From the NCBI RefSeq assembly GCF_963678635.1, contig NC_087068.1:27840318-27904317 (forward strand): a DNA stretch of 64,000 bases, written 5' to 3'. Shown piece by piece: positions 54,401 through 62,915 of this stretch; the stretch's first letter is position 1, and every line of letters starts with the position of its first letter. Under the pieces are notes generated by a model. The model did not search any database and was not told the origin of the DNA. It saw nothing but the letters and a program-made list of their open reading frames with translations. This DNA comes from Symsagittifera roscoffensis. Lineage: Eukaryota; Xenacoelomorpha; Acoela; Convolutidae. A program made the position numbers and the translations under genes.

Positions 54401-57400
54401 ATAATTTGTTCACCGTGGCAAAAATCGCTTCGATCAGAAAATCCCTTGGTTTTACAAATGAATTAAAACCCCTTGGTAAACGAAATTATCAGAATATTCG
54501 AGAAACCGGTTCTAAACAGTCTAGACGGTTTTCATCCAATCACAAGCGAGAACGAATAACATGCATACAACCAGCGACGGTTGAGGGCGGAAAGTCATGC
54601 GTGAAGACAACGACCAATAGGAAACGATCAATTTGCATAACGCGTAAATCAAATAAATCCAAGGGACATTCAGTGTGCTCTATATATTGTTCCCTTGGAA
54701 GACGGTTAAATTTGCCTACATCCAAACACTCAAACAAAATGGATAGCGACTCTAATTGTTCTTTCCCAGTATTTGAAATTGAAAATGTTGAAAACGATAC
54801 AATTGATTCCCAAACTAACAATCCGAATATACTACAACCTCAGATCAACTCTCCGCTTAGATTAGATGAAAACTTATTGAGTAGCGATGAAATAACTGTC
54901 ATTAACCCTGAAATTGTTGCGATTACTAAAAACACACGGGATTCCAAAATTAATACAGTACTTTCCATACCTTCGAAATTTCCAGGCGAGCTTTTTCCTA
55001 CTGTTAATCCGAATCAGCAAATTATGTCCATCATTCCCCGTGATTGCAAGGTTATCAAGAAGTCTCAATCGTTACCAGAACTTTTTAGTTTAGAATTTGT
55101 TGCCTCGAACATACCAGCGGATGTGAACTTAGTACGAGTAAAAGAAGCATTGGAGAAGAAGACAAACTTGAAAGAAGAACTCCTAAAGATTGGGAAGTAC
55201 TGGGCTCAATACGCTAACGATCTGTCGTTACGGGACGATTGTGTGTGGTTGGATGGACGGTTGGTCATCCCTTTACCTTTGCAAGTCCCAGTTGAATCGC
55301 GGATACACTATTACCATCACGGTAAAAGAAATATGTTCGAAGCAGCGCGTGACGTCTGGTATCCTTACATGTACCGCAGTTTGGCAGCCAAGGCCACGTA
55401 CTGTCAGCAATGCACGGAAGCGGGTAAGAATCTAAAACCGTTATTACCCAAGGGAGACATGGGCAAGGTCCCAGAACCAAGGGAACCCAATGAATGTTTA
55501 CAGTTGGATTTCTGGGGGCCGATAAATTACTTGAACGAAAGTAAGAAATACGTTTTGGTTGCTACGGACCGATTCTCAAGGTGGCCGTCAGCAATGGTTA
55601 CTACCACTAATACGTCAGATAAGGTCTTAAAATTCCTTAATAAGTACATATCGCATCATGGAGTACCACGGAAGATCCACGTCGACCAGGGATCATGTTT
55701 TACTTCTAATAAATTTAAAAGCTTCTGTAACGAAGAAGGCATCGAGCTAATATACTCCCCAGTGAATGATCATCGAGGCACGGGGTCCGTTGAACGGACA
55801 ATAGGAAGTTTGAAGAATTTTGTCTTAACATATGCGACAGAAAAAGAACATAAGTCTCTAGAATCTATGATCGATAAAGCGCTAGGCGCTCTACGATTCT
55901 CAAAAAATGCAACTACTAAATTAACACCTTTTGAAGCTCACCACGGCAGGGAGGCCAATACCGTTTTACGAAACCTTACGAAAAAACCAAGTTTGAAAAA
56001 CTTGAATTGGAAGAACGTCTTAAAACAAAAATGTTTGTGTTTAGACGAAACTGATCCTGAGATGAATAAAGTTGCATTCCCTCAGCATTCGAATTGGGAG
56101 GAGAGGTCGGATCTAACATACGCTCCAACTTTGCGAAGGGCCCCTATCACGCTGGATAGTGACCAACAAATGGACGCATGTCCAAGGGAGGGATCGGAAG
56201 TTGGACCACAAATCCAAGGGAGTGGAGACACTGGCCCTAACATCCAGGGGAGTGGAGAAGGACGCACCCTATACCAGCGTACTACCAGCAAGACCCTAAA
56301 TCGGTATAAATTACTAAAATCCAATGTAATCTCTGAATCCGAACATACTTTGAAACTTAAAAACGGATCCGTTCTTAGGAAAAGTGCAGTGGCATCAAAA
56401 CCGAAACCTGACCTTCCCAAGAAACGGAAACCGGCTACGCTCAAGGATATGCTAGCGAGCGCAAAGAAAGGAGCAGTCGTGAGCCCGAAATCAAAAAGAG
56501 CTAAGACTACGCGGACGGTACAAGTAGCCACCTTCGAGTCCGACAGTTCGGATACTGAAGACAATCGGCCATTGAACATTCCGGCAAGACTACCGGTAGA
56601 AATGCTAGCAAGACGCGAAGCAATTGCGGCGGGACAAGGTCCAAGCGGCAGTACGACAGTAATGGAAGGAGGAACGGGAGCTAAAGCCAAATCCAGAGTG
56701 ACAAGAGCTAAGCGAGGAAAAGGGGGCCAAAGAAAACAAGCGAACGAAAGCCAGGAACGTCCAGCGTTAGTGGCGCGGGAGTGTCTTGTAAATAGTAGTC
56801 AAGAAGAAGACGTTGAATCAGGCAGTCAAAGTGAAAGCTCGGGAACCAGAAGGAGTACTAGAAGGAGAAAGCCAGTAGACAAAATGGGAGGAGTTATGAT
56901 TGAAACTATCCAGGGGGCGGAACAAACAGGAAAAAATCCAGGGGGAGAAGGGAAATGAATCTTATTTCTACATTTATTCAAAAACTCGTTAACCCAGGGA
57001 GAGGGATGGCCATAAGCCTAAAACTCAAATTGTTAAAACTCAAGTGTTTGTTGCATTATAGTTGAGGCGGCAGGTTGAAGGTGTAGTTATTATATTTAAA
57101 TTTAAATTACTATGTATTTAAATTTTACATCCATACGGAAATGTCAGGGGCTACAATATGTTCAGTTGTCAATCATCCTAGTTGTCAATAATCTTAGTTG
57201 CTATTCTTATTTCTCATACTTTAATTAAGTGTGAGTTTGGTACCTGCCTGTCAATCAACTAAAAGCTGTCTAGCTGTTATGTGTTGACCTCTAGTTCACT
57301 CTCTTATTTATGCGAACTAGAATACAGTCAATTGAGTATTTAACAGCCATCTTTTTACAAACCCTTGTTATTGTCAAGGGGTTCTTTGTTTGCGTTAAAT

Positions 57401-58043
57401 TGTTACTTTCTTCCTGCTCTCAATTTTTTCTCGCATTTCAATAACGCAATATTTGGCGTCTTATGAACTCATCTTGTTTCAACTCAGCGTTTCATGGATT
57501 TTGGCAATGTGTTCTTTGTGAACAAAACCCCCCAAAAAAAAACATCTAAAAAACGATCTTATTTTGATTATAGAGAGGTAAATAATAAGCTCTGTAAATT
57601 TAGTTCTGTAAGTCTCCAAAAAATGTATTTTAAATGACTATATAGCAGCGAAAATCATGGAACCGTTGAAAGCTTACAGATCTGCGCATTAATTTGTCTA
57701 TATAAAGCAATATATACTTCAATGCTACATTATTTGTAAACTTTAGTTTGATCAAAAATATTTTTTTATTTCACTGTTCGTTTCAGCCAGTCTCGTGCTA
57801 AACATTTTACCCACTCACAGCTTTCTTCCAGTTCAATTCCACGAAGTCAAAACCAAACTATGGCCAAGCTACCCAAGAAGACCGGATCAGTGGGACTCCA
57901 TGTTTAAGTGCAGTTACATTGTTCACTTTTTCTCCAACGCTTGGGGTAAATTGCATCTCACAGGAGATCCTGAATTTGAAGCTTACTCATATCTAGCCCA
58001 GCAGTTTTGCCCAAAAACTTTCAAAAATCTTCATGAATTTTAA
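44963..58043 (+). CDS. A4GALT-like: Alpha-1,4-galactosyltransferase-family glycosyltransferase (Gb3 synthase-like), 4 exons, about 404 aa
   Basis: Whole-gene entry. Exons 44963-45484, 46586-46776, 49467-49711 and 57787-58043, all GT/AG with matching phases. Type II Golgi membrane enzyme: short cytosolic tail, TM segment (about 29-50, MRLIVTAIILILITTYFYLF), stem, then the catalytic domain. Family landmarks: QVFFLETSGR, CSVESAA, DFHELFKDTP across exon junction 1-2, the DxD motif FYLDLD (Asp214, Asp216) that binds the UDP-sugar metal, NGNF, and the C-terminal SYIVHFFSNAW plus FCPKTF. Known members add alpha-1,4-linked Gal or GlcNAc to glycolipids or glycoproteins. The acceptor cannot be read from sequence. 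Human A4GALT is 353 aa. Intron 3 (8 kb) contains a full Ty3/gypsy element in the same orientation. The gene is otherwise intact. Confidence 0.88.
46586..46776 (+). CDS. A4GALT-like: Galactosyltransferase exon 2: DxD motif
   Basis: Acceptor GTGTATTAG, donor GTAAGT. Encodes DTPAEGLEAKIERVVAHGIT, then SDIGRMALLYKYGGFYLDLD, the nucleotide-sugar-binding core with catalytic-type DLD. It starts exactly where exon 1 ends relative to human A4GALT (ELF|DTP). Confidence 0.92.
46880..47318 (+). repeat. Interspersed repeat with conserved hairpins, copy 2
   Basis: In intron 2 of the galactosyltransferase gene, collinear with 9730-10165. Hairpin 1 at 47015-47038 reads GATCCAGTTT/AAACTGGATC, and hairpin 2 near 47150-47175 reads TTTGCTTTG/CAAAGCAAA. 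Both stems differ in sequence from copy 1 yet remain paired. Confidence 0.6.
49467..49711 (+). CDS. A4GALT-like: Galactosyltransferase exon 3
   Basis: Acceptor GCTGTTTAG, donor GTAAGC. Completes a Gln codon from exon 2, and encodes LTIPENCQVTDEVQHSKEIL then NGNFHLSRGHKLAWEVLSRA and MIGPRVYSEVTKKLY. These match the NGAF...GHQGPQLLTRVF region of human A4GALT in order. Ends one base into a Ser codon. Confidence 0.85.
50093..50318 (+). mobile_element. Small fold-back element with GGCGACAATTCGTAACA repeats
   Basis: Four head-to-tail 17-bp units (variants of GGCGACAATTCGTAACA) at about 50107-50175. An inverted copy (TTGTTACGAATTGTCGCTCA) lies at about 50278-50297, and TATAGAAC flanks both ends. 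This looks like a non-autonomous DNA transposon with subterminal repeats, in intron 3. No transposase. Confidence 0.55.
50760..50988 (+). repeat. 5' LTR
   Basis: 229 bp, begins TGTCAGGGGCTACAAAATG. It differs from the 3' LTR only near positions 15 and 49. The final A of the LTR is the A of the gag start codon. Confidence 0.95.
50988..51980 (+). CDS. gag: Ty3/gypsy Gag, 330 aa
   Basis: Nucleocapsid/capsid precursor. The start is ATG at 50988, whose first base is the last LTR base. An in-frame ATG at 50928 lies inside the LTR and is less likely. The retrotransposon Gag (capsid) region is visible at FWPPTQAEPQLLWEHWKQRF and FYAELSGMAARCNL. The RG-rich segment RGSRGRGMPRGRGQHPNRGG precedes two zinc knuckles, CYNCx8Hx3C (non-standard spacing) and CNFCKKIGHFERTC (CX2CX4HX4C). 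It ends after an 11-G run. The Pol frame overlaps in +1. Confidence 0.9.
   Translation: MAQPVDGGGKNPLGIVAFWPPTQAEPQLLWEHWKQRFHWAMVAKHGLVSSDYYFPSTLTEAQIADLGDIGGKPRAEGERTLISNLYLCLGHEGQRALHNQHPHLDMETIRYPRFLDTCVTLFQKERNETYEMYQMLSRKQKEGESLESFYAELSGMAARCNLGTQERKMVRDIFIFNMRNRDAQNELCRETKTPEEALRIAMSYERGDKYARSYKGAVSASTGMAHPSPGGSLQIKTEPVSNIRGSRGRGMPRGRGQHPNRGGGRTTDRMQERRCYNCDQPNFTPEHRQRCPARAVTCNFCKKIGHFERTCCGKRQSRGGGTTSCTDPRG
50989..51002 (+). promoter_or_regulatory. Primer binding site overlapping the gag start codon
   Basis: TGGCGCAGCCAGTG begins directly after the LTR. TGG matches the CCA end of a tRNA. The relative at 61.99 kb has TGGCGCAGTC at the same place. The tRNA species is not identified here. 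Confidence 0.65.
51598..52881 (+). CDS. pol: Ty3/gypsy Pol, N-terminal part: protease and start of RT, ends at an in-frame TAG
   Basis: Open in +1 relative to gag. The part with Pol homology begins after the G run (about 51950). Aspartic protease active site IWIDSGSPISIL, later SIVGRDLMGKLGLQ. RT fingers follow: FVSPIVITVKKDGSVKLALE. The frame then meets TAG (52879-52881). The relative at 63.9 kb has a Gln codon at the same place, so the stop probably arose by a C-to-T change. The next ORF resumes in the same frame. Confidence 0.85.
   Translation: MKEETNTQGATRAPYPLPREWRIHRQGVPYRSKRNQSVIFADPGDEECQGDGVNTQIVEEVEQPIECRSADVTTAINRTSPQNTDNDAQQEPSHATSAKRLGTLRGLAVENDNPGGGGQPVALIQGDELFDEEDTPSDDVEPQAAANSVGFVKREHHSWSSESSDDFMVMAIRRKKETVLKVAGPKLKIFINGHPMNIWIDSGSPISILTLEDLRRTVGRAGINLKQDNTDDDEFRDYSNNRIKMLGRMELELASNGWKTTAEVRVIGGTRPSIVGRDLMGKLGLQLMQADPRGEVMNIQGAEDNSCKEGHDEPEDEQMDQWQSYFSKLFPKLFTRVGEIRNYKVQAEFFKNLAPVQQKGRRVPVTLQEKVDKEIDKLLTQGHIEKLKECSDRYFVSPIVITVKKDGSVKLALESRELDKQVHKNKY
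52882..56958 (+). CDS. pol: Ty3/gypsy Pol, main part: RT, RNase H, integrase, 1358 aa
   Basis: Continues the frame after the TAG. RT: TTMDLTYAYGQ (Asp29) and FIDD (94-97). RNase H: VVCDASHNGLGAV (Asp244), NELEMLAVV (Glu283) and ITDHKVL (Asp310). From residue 350, a 132-residue segment (PGAKIGLADYLSRYPSEPPK to GRRLNLPT) is repeated exactly at 482-613. Integrase: H809-x3-H813, C841-x2-C844, then Asp876, Asp935 and Glu971 (DD35E spacing; DFWGP, HVDQGSCF, GSVERTIGSL). The C-terminus is basic and disordered (RRSTRRRKPVDKM), with GPQIQGSG/GPNIQGSG repeats and no visible chromodomain. The linker between RNase H and integrase is unusually long even without the duplication. Confidence 0.93.
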   Translation: MPNIEELVDTIGQLISEKKQGEVYFTTMDLTYAYGQLPLSEETSVHCNFSLVGGRSTGTYRFRTGFFYGLTSMPAEFQRVMDSILNEFPQANAFIDDILVTTKGTEVQHISLVEKILRKLNHENISLKLPKCEFAKRECEWLGDRITETGVTPLKRKTSPIDALKAPKTVTQLKSFMGSIHSLHKYLPAIAEMSAPLRPLLSKKNEYNWTAECECAFQNIKMGEANIVELKHFDIHKDIRVVCDASHNGLGAVLEQLGTEGWRPISFASRFLNAAEKKYSTNELEMLAVVWGAEYFRNYILGRSFTVITDHKVLISLLNGNNKKNETLFSRLTRWLDRLIPFDFVIEHKPGAKIGLADYLSRYPSEPPKPISQYDNLFTVAKIASIRKSLGFTNELKPLGKRNYQNIRETGSKQSRRFSSNHKRERITCIQPATVEGGKSCVKTTTNRKRSICITRKSNKSKGHSVCSIYCSLGRRLNLPTPGAKIGLADYLSRYPSEPPKPISQYDNLFTVAKIASIRKSLGFTNELKPLGKRNYQNIRETGSKQSRRFSSNHKRERITCIQPATVEGGKSCVKTTTNRKRSICITRKSNKSKGHSVCSIYCSLGRRLNLPTSKHSNKMDSDSNCSFPVFEIENVENDTIDSQTNNPNILQPQINSPLRLDENLLSSDEITVINPEIVAITKNTRDSKINTVLSIPSKFPGELFPTVNPNQQIMSIIPRDCKVIKKSQSLPELFSLEFVASNIPADVNLVRVKEALEKKTNLKEELLKIGKYWAQYANDLSLRDDCVWLDGRLVIPLPLQVPVESRIHYYHHGKRNMFEAARDVWYPYMYRSLAAKATYCQQCTEAGKNLKPLLPKGDMGKVPEPREPNECLQLDFWGPINYLNESKKYVLVATDRFSRWPSAMVTTTNTSDKVLKFLNKYISHHGVPRKIHVDQGSCFTSNKFKSFCNEEGIELIYSPVNDHRGTGSVERTIGSLKNFVLTYATEKEHKSLESMIDKALGALRFSKNATTKLTPFEAHHGREANTVLRNLTKKPSLKNLNWKNVLKQKCLCLDETDPEMNKVAFPQHSNWEERSDLTYAPTLRRAPITLDSDQQMDACPREGSEVGPQIQGSGDTGPNIQGSGEGRTLYQRTTSKTLNRYKLLKSNVISESEHTLKLKNGSVLRKSAVASKPKPDLPKKRKPATLKDMLASAKKGAVVSPKSKRAKTTRTVQVATFESDSSDTEDNRPLNIPARLPVEMLARREAIAAGQGPSGSTTVMEGGTGAKAKSRVTRAKRGKGGQRKQANESQERPALVARECLVNSSQEEDVESGSQSESSGTRRSTRRRKPVDKMGGVMIETIQGAEQTGKNPGGEGK
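53928..54719 (+). repeat. Perfect 396-bp in-frame tandem duplication inside pol
   Basis: Copy 1 is 53928-54323 and copy 2 is 54324-54719. They appear identical base for base. The length is 132 codons, so the frame is kept. The segment covers the last RNase H residues (LADYLSRYP) and the following basic linker. Confidence 0.95.
57142..57370 (+). repeat. 3' LTR
   Basis: 229 bp, same ends as the 5' LTR. It is preceded by only a short purine tract (CGGAAA), not by an evident long polypurine tract. Purine-rich runs lie further upstream, near 56938 and 56993. Confidence 0.95.
57787..58043 (+). CDS. A4GALT-like: Galactosyltransferase exon 4: C-terminal catalytic part
   Basis: Acceptor TTCGTTTCAG. 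Two bases complete a Ser codon from exon 3. Encodes SLVLNILPTHSFLPVQFHEV, then CSYIVHFFSNAWGK and YLAQQFCPKTFKNLHEF before TAA. This matches the AVHVWNKK...LHARYCPTTHEAM end of human A4GALT. Confidence 0.92.
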
Positions 58044-58673
58044 TCTCAAACTCCTAATAATTGATGTATAACTTATTGGTTTAAAAATTTATTATTGTGC
58101 AGATTTTTTTTTATTTCAGCCAATACGAAAGAACTGTAATTCTCACTTCACACAAAACCTTCCTTGTGAGTTTTTTGGAAATAGTTTGTTTGAGTATTGG
58201 ACTAATTTAGCGACTAAAATGAAAACTAAAATTTGTTAATCAGTTTTGAAATGTTTCTATGGAAAAATGCTGATCATACAATTTCATAACTAAAAATTGA
58301 GTCATACGCGGTTTTTTATGCAAGAAAGTAAAGTATTGGACAAACAGAGGGCTTTCATGGAGCAAAAAACGGCAATAAAGTTTTCCAAAATACGCAAAGC
58401 CATTTCGGAAGGGTTTTTATTTGATAGAAAAATGCTTTTCTCAAAGACTTCTGGAAACCATTTTTTGTATAAACGTCAATGAAGAATTGTTAATTCTAGG
58501 ATTACCTATGTAAACCTTGGGAGACTGGTCAATTAAACATAAATTAATTTCGAGGTGAAACTGGACTTGATATTTGCACAGCTTGGTCACATATACCAAA
58601 AATGAATTTGGAATTTGACTATTGTCGTCCGTGGAAGAATTCAGAAAGGAGTACTCAGGTAAGCGTCAAAACT

Positions 58674-59281
58674 TGTAGGGACGACCATAACTCTAACTAT
58701 AACTAGAACTCGAAAAGACAAACCTCGCGAAAAGGTTACGGGTAGCCTATCCTTAGGTAGAACAATTATGCATAAATGATTCATATCAGTAAGAGAAGAA
58801 AACTAGTTACAAGTGAGAGTAGTTGAGTTCTCGTCGTTAGTTAGAGAACAGTTCGACACCTAAGAGGGTAGAGATTCTCCTAAGTACGTGCGAGTACGTT
58901 AAGTTAGTCATTTCTCCAGAGTGAGAGATAGTTGATTGAGCTATCGAGGCTGGCAAGAGTGTGCAGAGTGTTAGTTAGTAATAACGGAAAACTAAATTGC
59001 AATCAAGCGAAAATTTGTTAAATCGGTAACCTTTTTAAACTAGATTATTGGATTATATTCTCGCCATTCAGAGCTTTTTGTATTTAGACTTATATTTATC
59101 AGAATTTAATTAAAATTGAAAGTTCTTGCGAGCGATCATGAGTGCGAGCGATACAGCCACTAGAGCAGCGACAAAAGTGGGCAAGCCTCTTAACACTGTA
59201 CAGTATAATTGCCCCTAACTTAACGCTTTCGAAATGGTGGATAGTACTGAATCTCGGTCGCCCGACTGAATTCACTACACA
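58674..59281 (+). repeat. Possible solo LTR (BEL/Pao-like), low confidence
   Basis: Begins TGTAGGGACGACC and ends CACTACACA. A TGGTGTCG that could be a primer site lies shortly downstream. No matching second LTR or target duplication was found. Confidence 0.2.
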
Positions 59282-59307
59282 AGGGACCATTTTGTGGTGT
59301 CGTTAAA

Positions 59308-59339
59308 AGAGAGATAGAGAGAGAGAGAGAGATAGAGAG
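59308..59339 (+). repeat. (GA)n/(GATA) microsatellite
   Basis: About 32 bp of GAGA/GATA repeats. Confidence 0.9.
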
Positions 59340-60009
59340 TGCGAGAATGAACCTAGAGAAGCAATCCCCTAAAACTACAGTCAATCCGGCTTTGAGAGTG
59401 CAGTATTATCTTTGCAGATATTTGCAGCAAACAGACAAATTTAACACAACGGAGCAAAAATTATCAACAAAGAGATGACAAAGATTGAAAATTATAATTA
59501 TGGTCAACATTTAAGATTGTCTACTCTCCTCCTACATGCGTCGCAAAATTCTCTGATTTAAAGAATGTTGGCTAATAACTCATAGTGCTCGAGAGATATC
59601 ATTGATTGTTTTAATAATACCACGCGGAGACCTTCAAGGTTTCATCTTCTACCCACCACTTCTAACTTTAAAACATCAGAGCATAGCCACAAAAGGAAAA
59701 AAAAGACAATGAACTTAAATACACTAAAAAGATATTTCTTTAATATATCTCAGATTTCGTGGAAAATATTTCGGAAAATCAGTTTTGAAGCCCTTTAAAG
59801 ATATTTCATTTTCAAAAATCATATATGATTTAGAAATCTAAACATTCAAACCCACATTTTAATTGTTGAATCAACTAAATAACAAAACTTACAATAGATG
59901 TGATTTGACAAGCACAAAGCTCAGCTGCTCCGCCTTGCTGAAATTTGGCGCGACCCGCACTGGATTTTCATGAACAATAATGGATAAGATGTCATTTTAT
60001 AGTCAGTAT

Positions 60010-60975
60010 TTATAAAATTACCCAAGTAAATGAATAGAATTCATTTAAAATGGTATATAACCCTAATGTTTTTTATATCAATCAAATCCATTATATTTAA
60101 TTGGTATTGAATATAATCCATTAAATATTGATTATAACCATAGTGATTTTATATCAATATAATCCATTATAATCGATTATAATAGATTATAATGGATTTT
60201 TGAAGATAAGTTAGTGGTGAATGTTGCAAACTGCGCAATTTTTCTCATTTCCCGTTTAGTGCAGTTGCTACGAATTACGTCTCATAGACTTAAGATGTTC
60301 GCAGAAAATTTGAAATTTATAATAAACTAATTTTTCATTTTGGCAGTTTAAAATTTTATTTAACTCTTTTTTTCATCATTGCCTCAGTAAAAATTTACCA
60401 TTCGCCCACTACCCCTCTCCGCCTACTGCCCCTACCCCGCTCACTTGACCGTGTGGGGTCGGTTGTAGGTAACTGAGCTGTTTATATTCCCAAGAAGGGA
60501 GGCTTAACGCGGGGGGGAAGGGTCTTGGGAAGGGAGGGTCGGAACCTGAGGAGTGTGGGGGGTGTAGATGAGTTGGTGGCGGTAGGGTAGCTGGTGGTGG
60601 TAGGGGAGATGGTGGGGGTAAAATTTGGAGGAATAAATTAGGGGTGGGGACAATTTTTTTTGAATTTTTTCAGGGATGAACATGTTTGTTCGGGTTCTAA
60701 AATTGCAGAACGTTAACTTTTTAACATTTTGGTGTCAGTTTGATGTAATTGGGCAAGTTTCTCCTTTAATTGTTTCAAGAGTTTAATTAGACGAAAACAA
60801 TTTTCTGCAGAAACAAATCCATTTAAATGGATTTCTGTGGCCTAAAAAATCGATAGTGTCAAAACAATCGATAATTATGAAATTTTAAATATTGAAAATA
60901 ATCAATTATAATCCCCTAAAAATCCATTTTCATGGTAAGATGGATCGTGAAAATTGATTATTTGGGTTAAATATT
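60010..60975. mobile_element. Candidate fold-back/MITE-like element with a GC-rich core
   Basis: The ends look inverted: TTACCCAA near 60019, and TTGGGTTAA near 60961-60970. Many AATCCATT/AATGGATT and AATCGATT palindromes occur inside. The core (60400-60650) switches from a C-rich strand to a G-rich strand, which could fold back. No ORF. Confidence 0.4.
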
Positions 60976-61531
60976 TTGCCGATAGAATCCATTCTAATCG
61001 ATTGTTTTTCATGAGACTCTAGTGCCGGGAGTGCTAACATGCGCTTGAAACATGGTTTGAGGCCAATCTGTAATTCTGAAAAACAGACCAAGACTGCAGA
61101 CGCAAAGATTTTATGATGGCAGCCTTGTGTTGGTTTATTTTGCTAACTTTTCTCAGAATTGCAAGTTTTAACGTCAACAGATTATTAATCCTTTGTATAT
61201 TTGGGAAATAAGCGCTCAAAATATGCCAGAAGATACAAGTTGTATATTAGGTTATACCTTGTGTTCGAATCTTAAGCTATTCGACGAGCAGTCGCCCTTT
61301 AAAATCGAATTCATTTTTTTCATGTATTTTGCAGTTGCTCAATTGGAGAGAGTAAATTGGAGAGCTTCTCTTTTAGGAATTGAATTTAATGTAACAAAAA
61401 GAAACCGAAACGTGAAAAATCCCTTTTGAGCATGAACTCTTTTAACTACTTTTTCAGAAAAATGAATTCGATCTTCACTACGTTCCTTAAAGTTTTAGAT
61501 GATTTCAAAATGCTCACATGAATATCATATG

Positions 61532-61640
61532 GACCAAGTTAACATCTCCCCCCCAAAACACAGTTTAGGGGTGAGGATGTTAACTTGGTTCTAAGTTGGG
61601 AATTTTCAGCCAATCAGAATCGAGCATTTTACATTAAGCG
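61532..61640 (+). repeat. GACCAAGTTAACATC repeat family, copy 2 (hairpin)
   Basis: GACCAAGTTAACATC (61532-61546) pairs with GATGTTAACTTGGTT (61576-61590) around a C/G-rich loop stem. Further copies of the right arm lie at 61676-61693 and 61704-61722. Shares order and spacing with 43359-43465. Confidence 0.6.
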
Positions 61641-61803
61641 CTTAGCAAATTTAAATTAATTTTTAAGCTGGGGTGGAGGATCTTAACTTGGTCTATTAGG
61701 GGGGAGGATGTGAACTTGATCCATCAGTTTGAAAGTGAAAGTTTCTGCCAAAACTTTGCAAACAGTATTTTTATAATAAAATTTGTGATTTAGTATTTTA
61801 GTA

Positions 61804-61988
61804 TGTTATAACCTTGACCTCTATTATCTAATTAAGTACCAGTCAATGTTCACTCTACGAAGTCCAGTGGACTTCGGATCACTAGTTGCTCTTTTTAGAC
61901 TATAGTCAGTTTTAATTCAAACAATACTTTTTACTCTCTTTTAACTCTAGTTAGATTAGTTACCAGTGGTAAACATATACTTTTATTA
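61804..61988 (+). repeat. Putative 5' LTR of a second Ty3/gypsy element
   Basis: Inferred: starts TGTTATAACC and ends TTTTATTA directly before TGGCGCAGTC, mirroring the element at 50.8 kb. It contains a perfect hairpin CGAAGTCCA-G-TGGACTTCG (61858-61876). The matching 3' LTR would lie beyond the window, so the start is uncertain. Confidence 0.5.
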
Positions 61989-62096
61989 TGGCGCAGTCAA
62001 CAACTGATTCGAACCTGCGCGGGAATACCCGCCTTTTGGCCCAACCACACAGTAGAACCTCCAACCCAATGGAACAACTGGATAGACCAATTCCAT

Positions 62097-62915
62097 TTGG
62101 CTATCATTCCGAAGGAAAATTTAGACATAGACAACCTCAAAGAACCAGTGGAAGGGGAGACGACGTTACCGATCCTAGAAGGCGCCCAGGAGTCAGAAAC
62201 TGACCAACAGAGGAAAGCCAGGGAGGCCAGGAACAAAGAAGTAATGCGAGTCTACGAACACGCTGAAGAGAAAAGACTAGCAGAAGAAAAACGGAAATTC
62301 GGAGGAATGAGGAGATATGAGCCTGACAAAAAAGTAAGGTCAATCCTATACTTGGCCTTAGGAGCGGAAGGCAAAAGAGTTTTCGCCCAGAAACATCCAA
62401 GGGTAAAAGTCCTAGGAATCTCATTCAAGGAATTTTACGAACTTTTAGAATCGGCTTTTATCAAACCAACCAACATAACATTTGAACGATATAAGTTATT
62501 GAGCAGGAAACAAAAGGATAGAGAATCCTATGAACAATTTTGGGGCGCGTTATCAGATTTAGCAAGATCATGTGAAATTGTAATTAATGCAGAACAGGAG
62601 TGGATCAGAGACGTTTTTATTTTTAACATGAAAAACTGCTACTTACAACGTAGACTACTTTCGGAAACTATCAATCCATTGGATGTACTGAACCAAGCAA
62701 TCATCGACGAAAAAGGCCACTATAACCACCTCAAATTAACCAATATGACTAGATCGTTCGACACGACAGGAAGTAGCGGGAGAGTGTATAAAAACTTCAA
62801 AAATGTAAAAAAGGAACCAAGCTTGAACATAGAAAGATCAAATACTTGTATGAAATGCGGGAATGCGTTTACCAAGGGTCATCTGAATGTGTGTCCGGTG
62901 AAAGAAATTGTGTAA
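62097..62915 (+). pseudogene. gag: Second Ty3/gypsy element, main Gag frame
   Basis: Capsid-type region with FERYKLLSRKQKDRESYEQF and VFIFNMKN, closely parallel to the MYQMLSRKQKEGESLESF and IFIFNMRN of the other element. It ends after the first knuckle CMKCx7Hx3C. The true start lies upstream across a frame change. Confidence 0.8.

Larger units (their letters stand above)
50760..57370 (+). mobile_element. Ty3/gypsy LTR retrotransposon in intron 3 of the galactosyltransferase gene, 6611 bp
   Basis: Two 229-bp LTRs (50760-50988 and 57142-57370), starting TGTCAGGGGC and ending TTGTTA, differ at two positions. A 4-bp target duplication TTGT lies at 50756-50759 and 57371-57374. Order of domains is gag, protease, RT, RNase H, integrase, which is the Ty3/gypsy order. 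It sits in the same orientation as the host gene. The LTR identity (about 99%) points to recent insertion. Reading-frame breaks (poly-G run, one in-frame TAG) and a 396-bp internal duplication are described under the ORFs. Confidence 0.96.
58044..61803. other. Downstream intergenic DNA with repeats
   Basis: No coding exon is supported. Contains a possible solo LTR (58674-59281), a GA microsatellite, a large fold-back element (60.0-61.0 kb) and short hairpin repeats (61.5-61.7 kb). Confidence 0.45.

Noticed and set aside
59099-59290. Minus-strand open frame of 63 codons
   Set aside because: Falls in a possible solo LTR region. No protein features.
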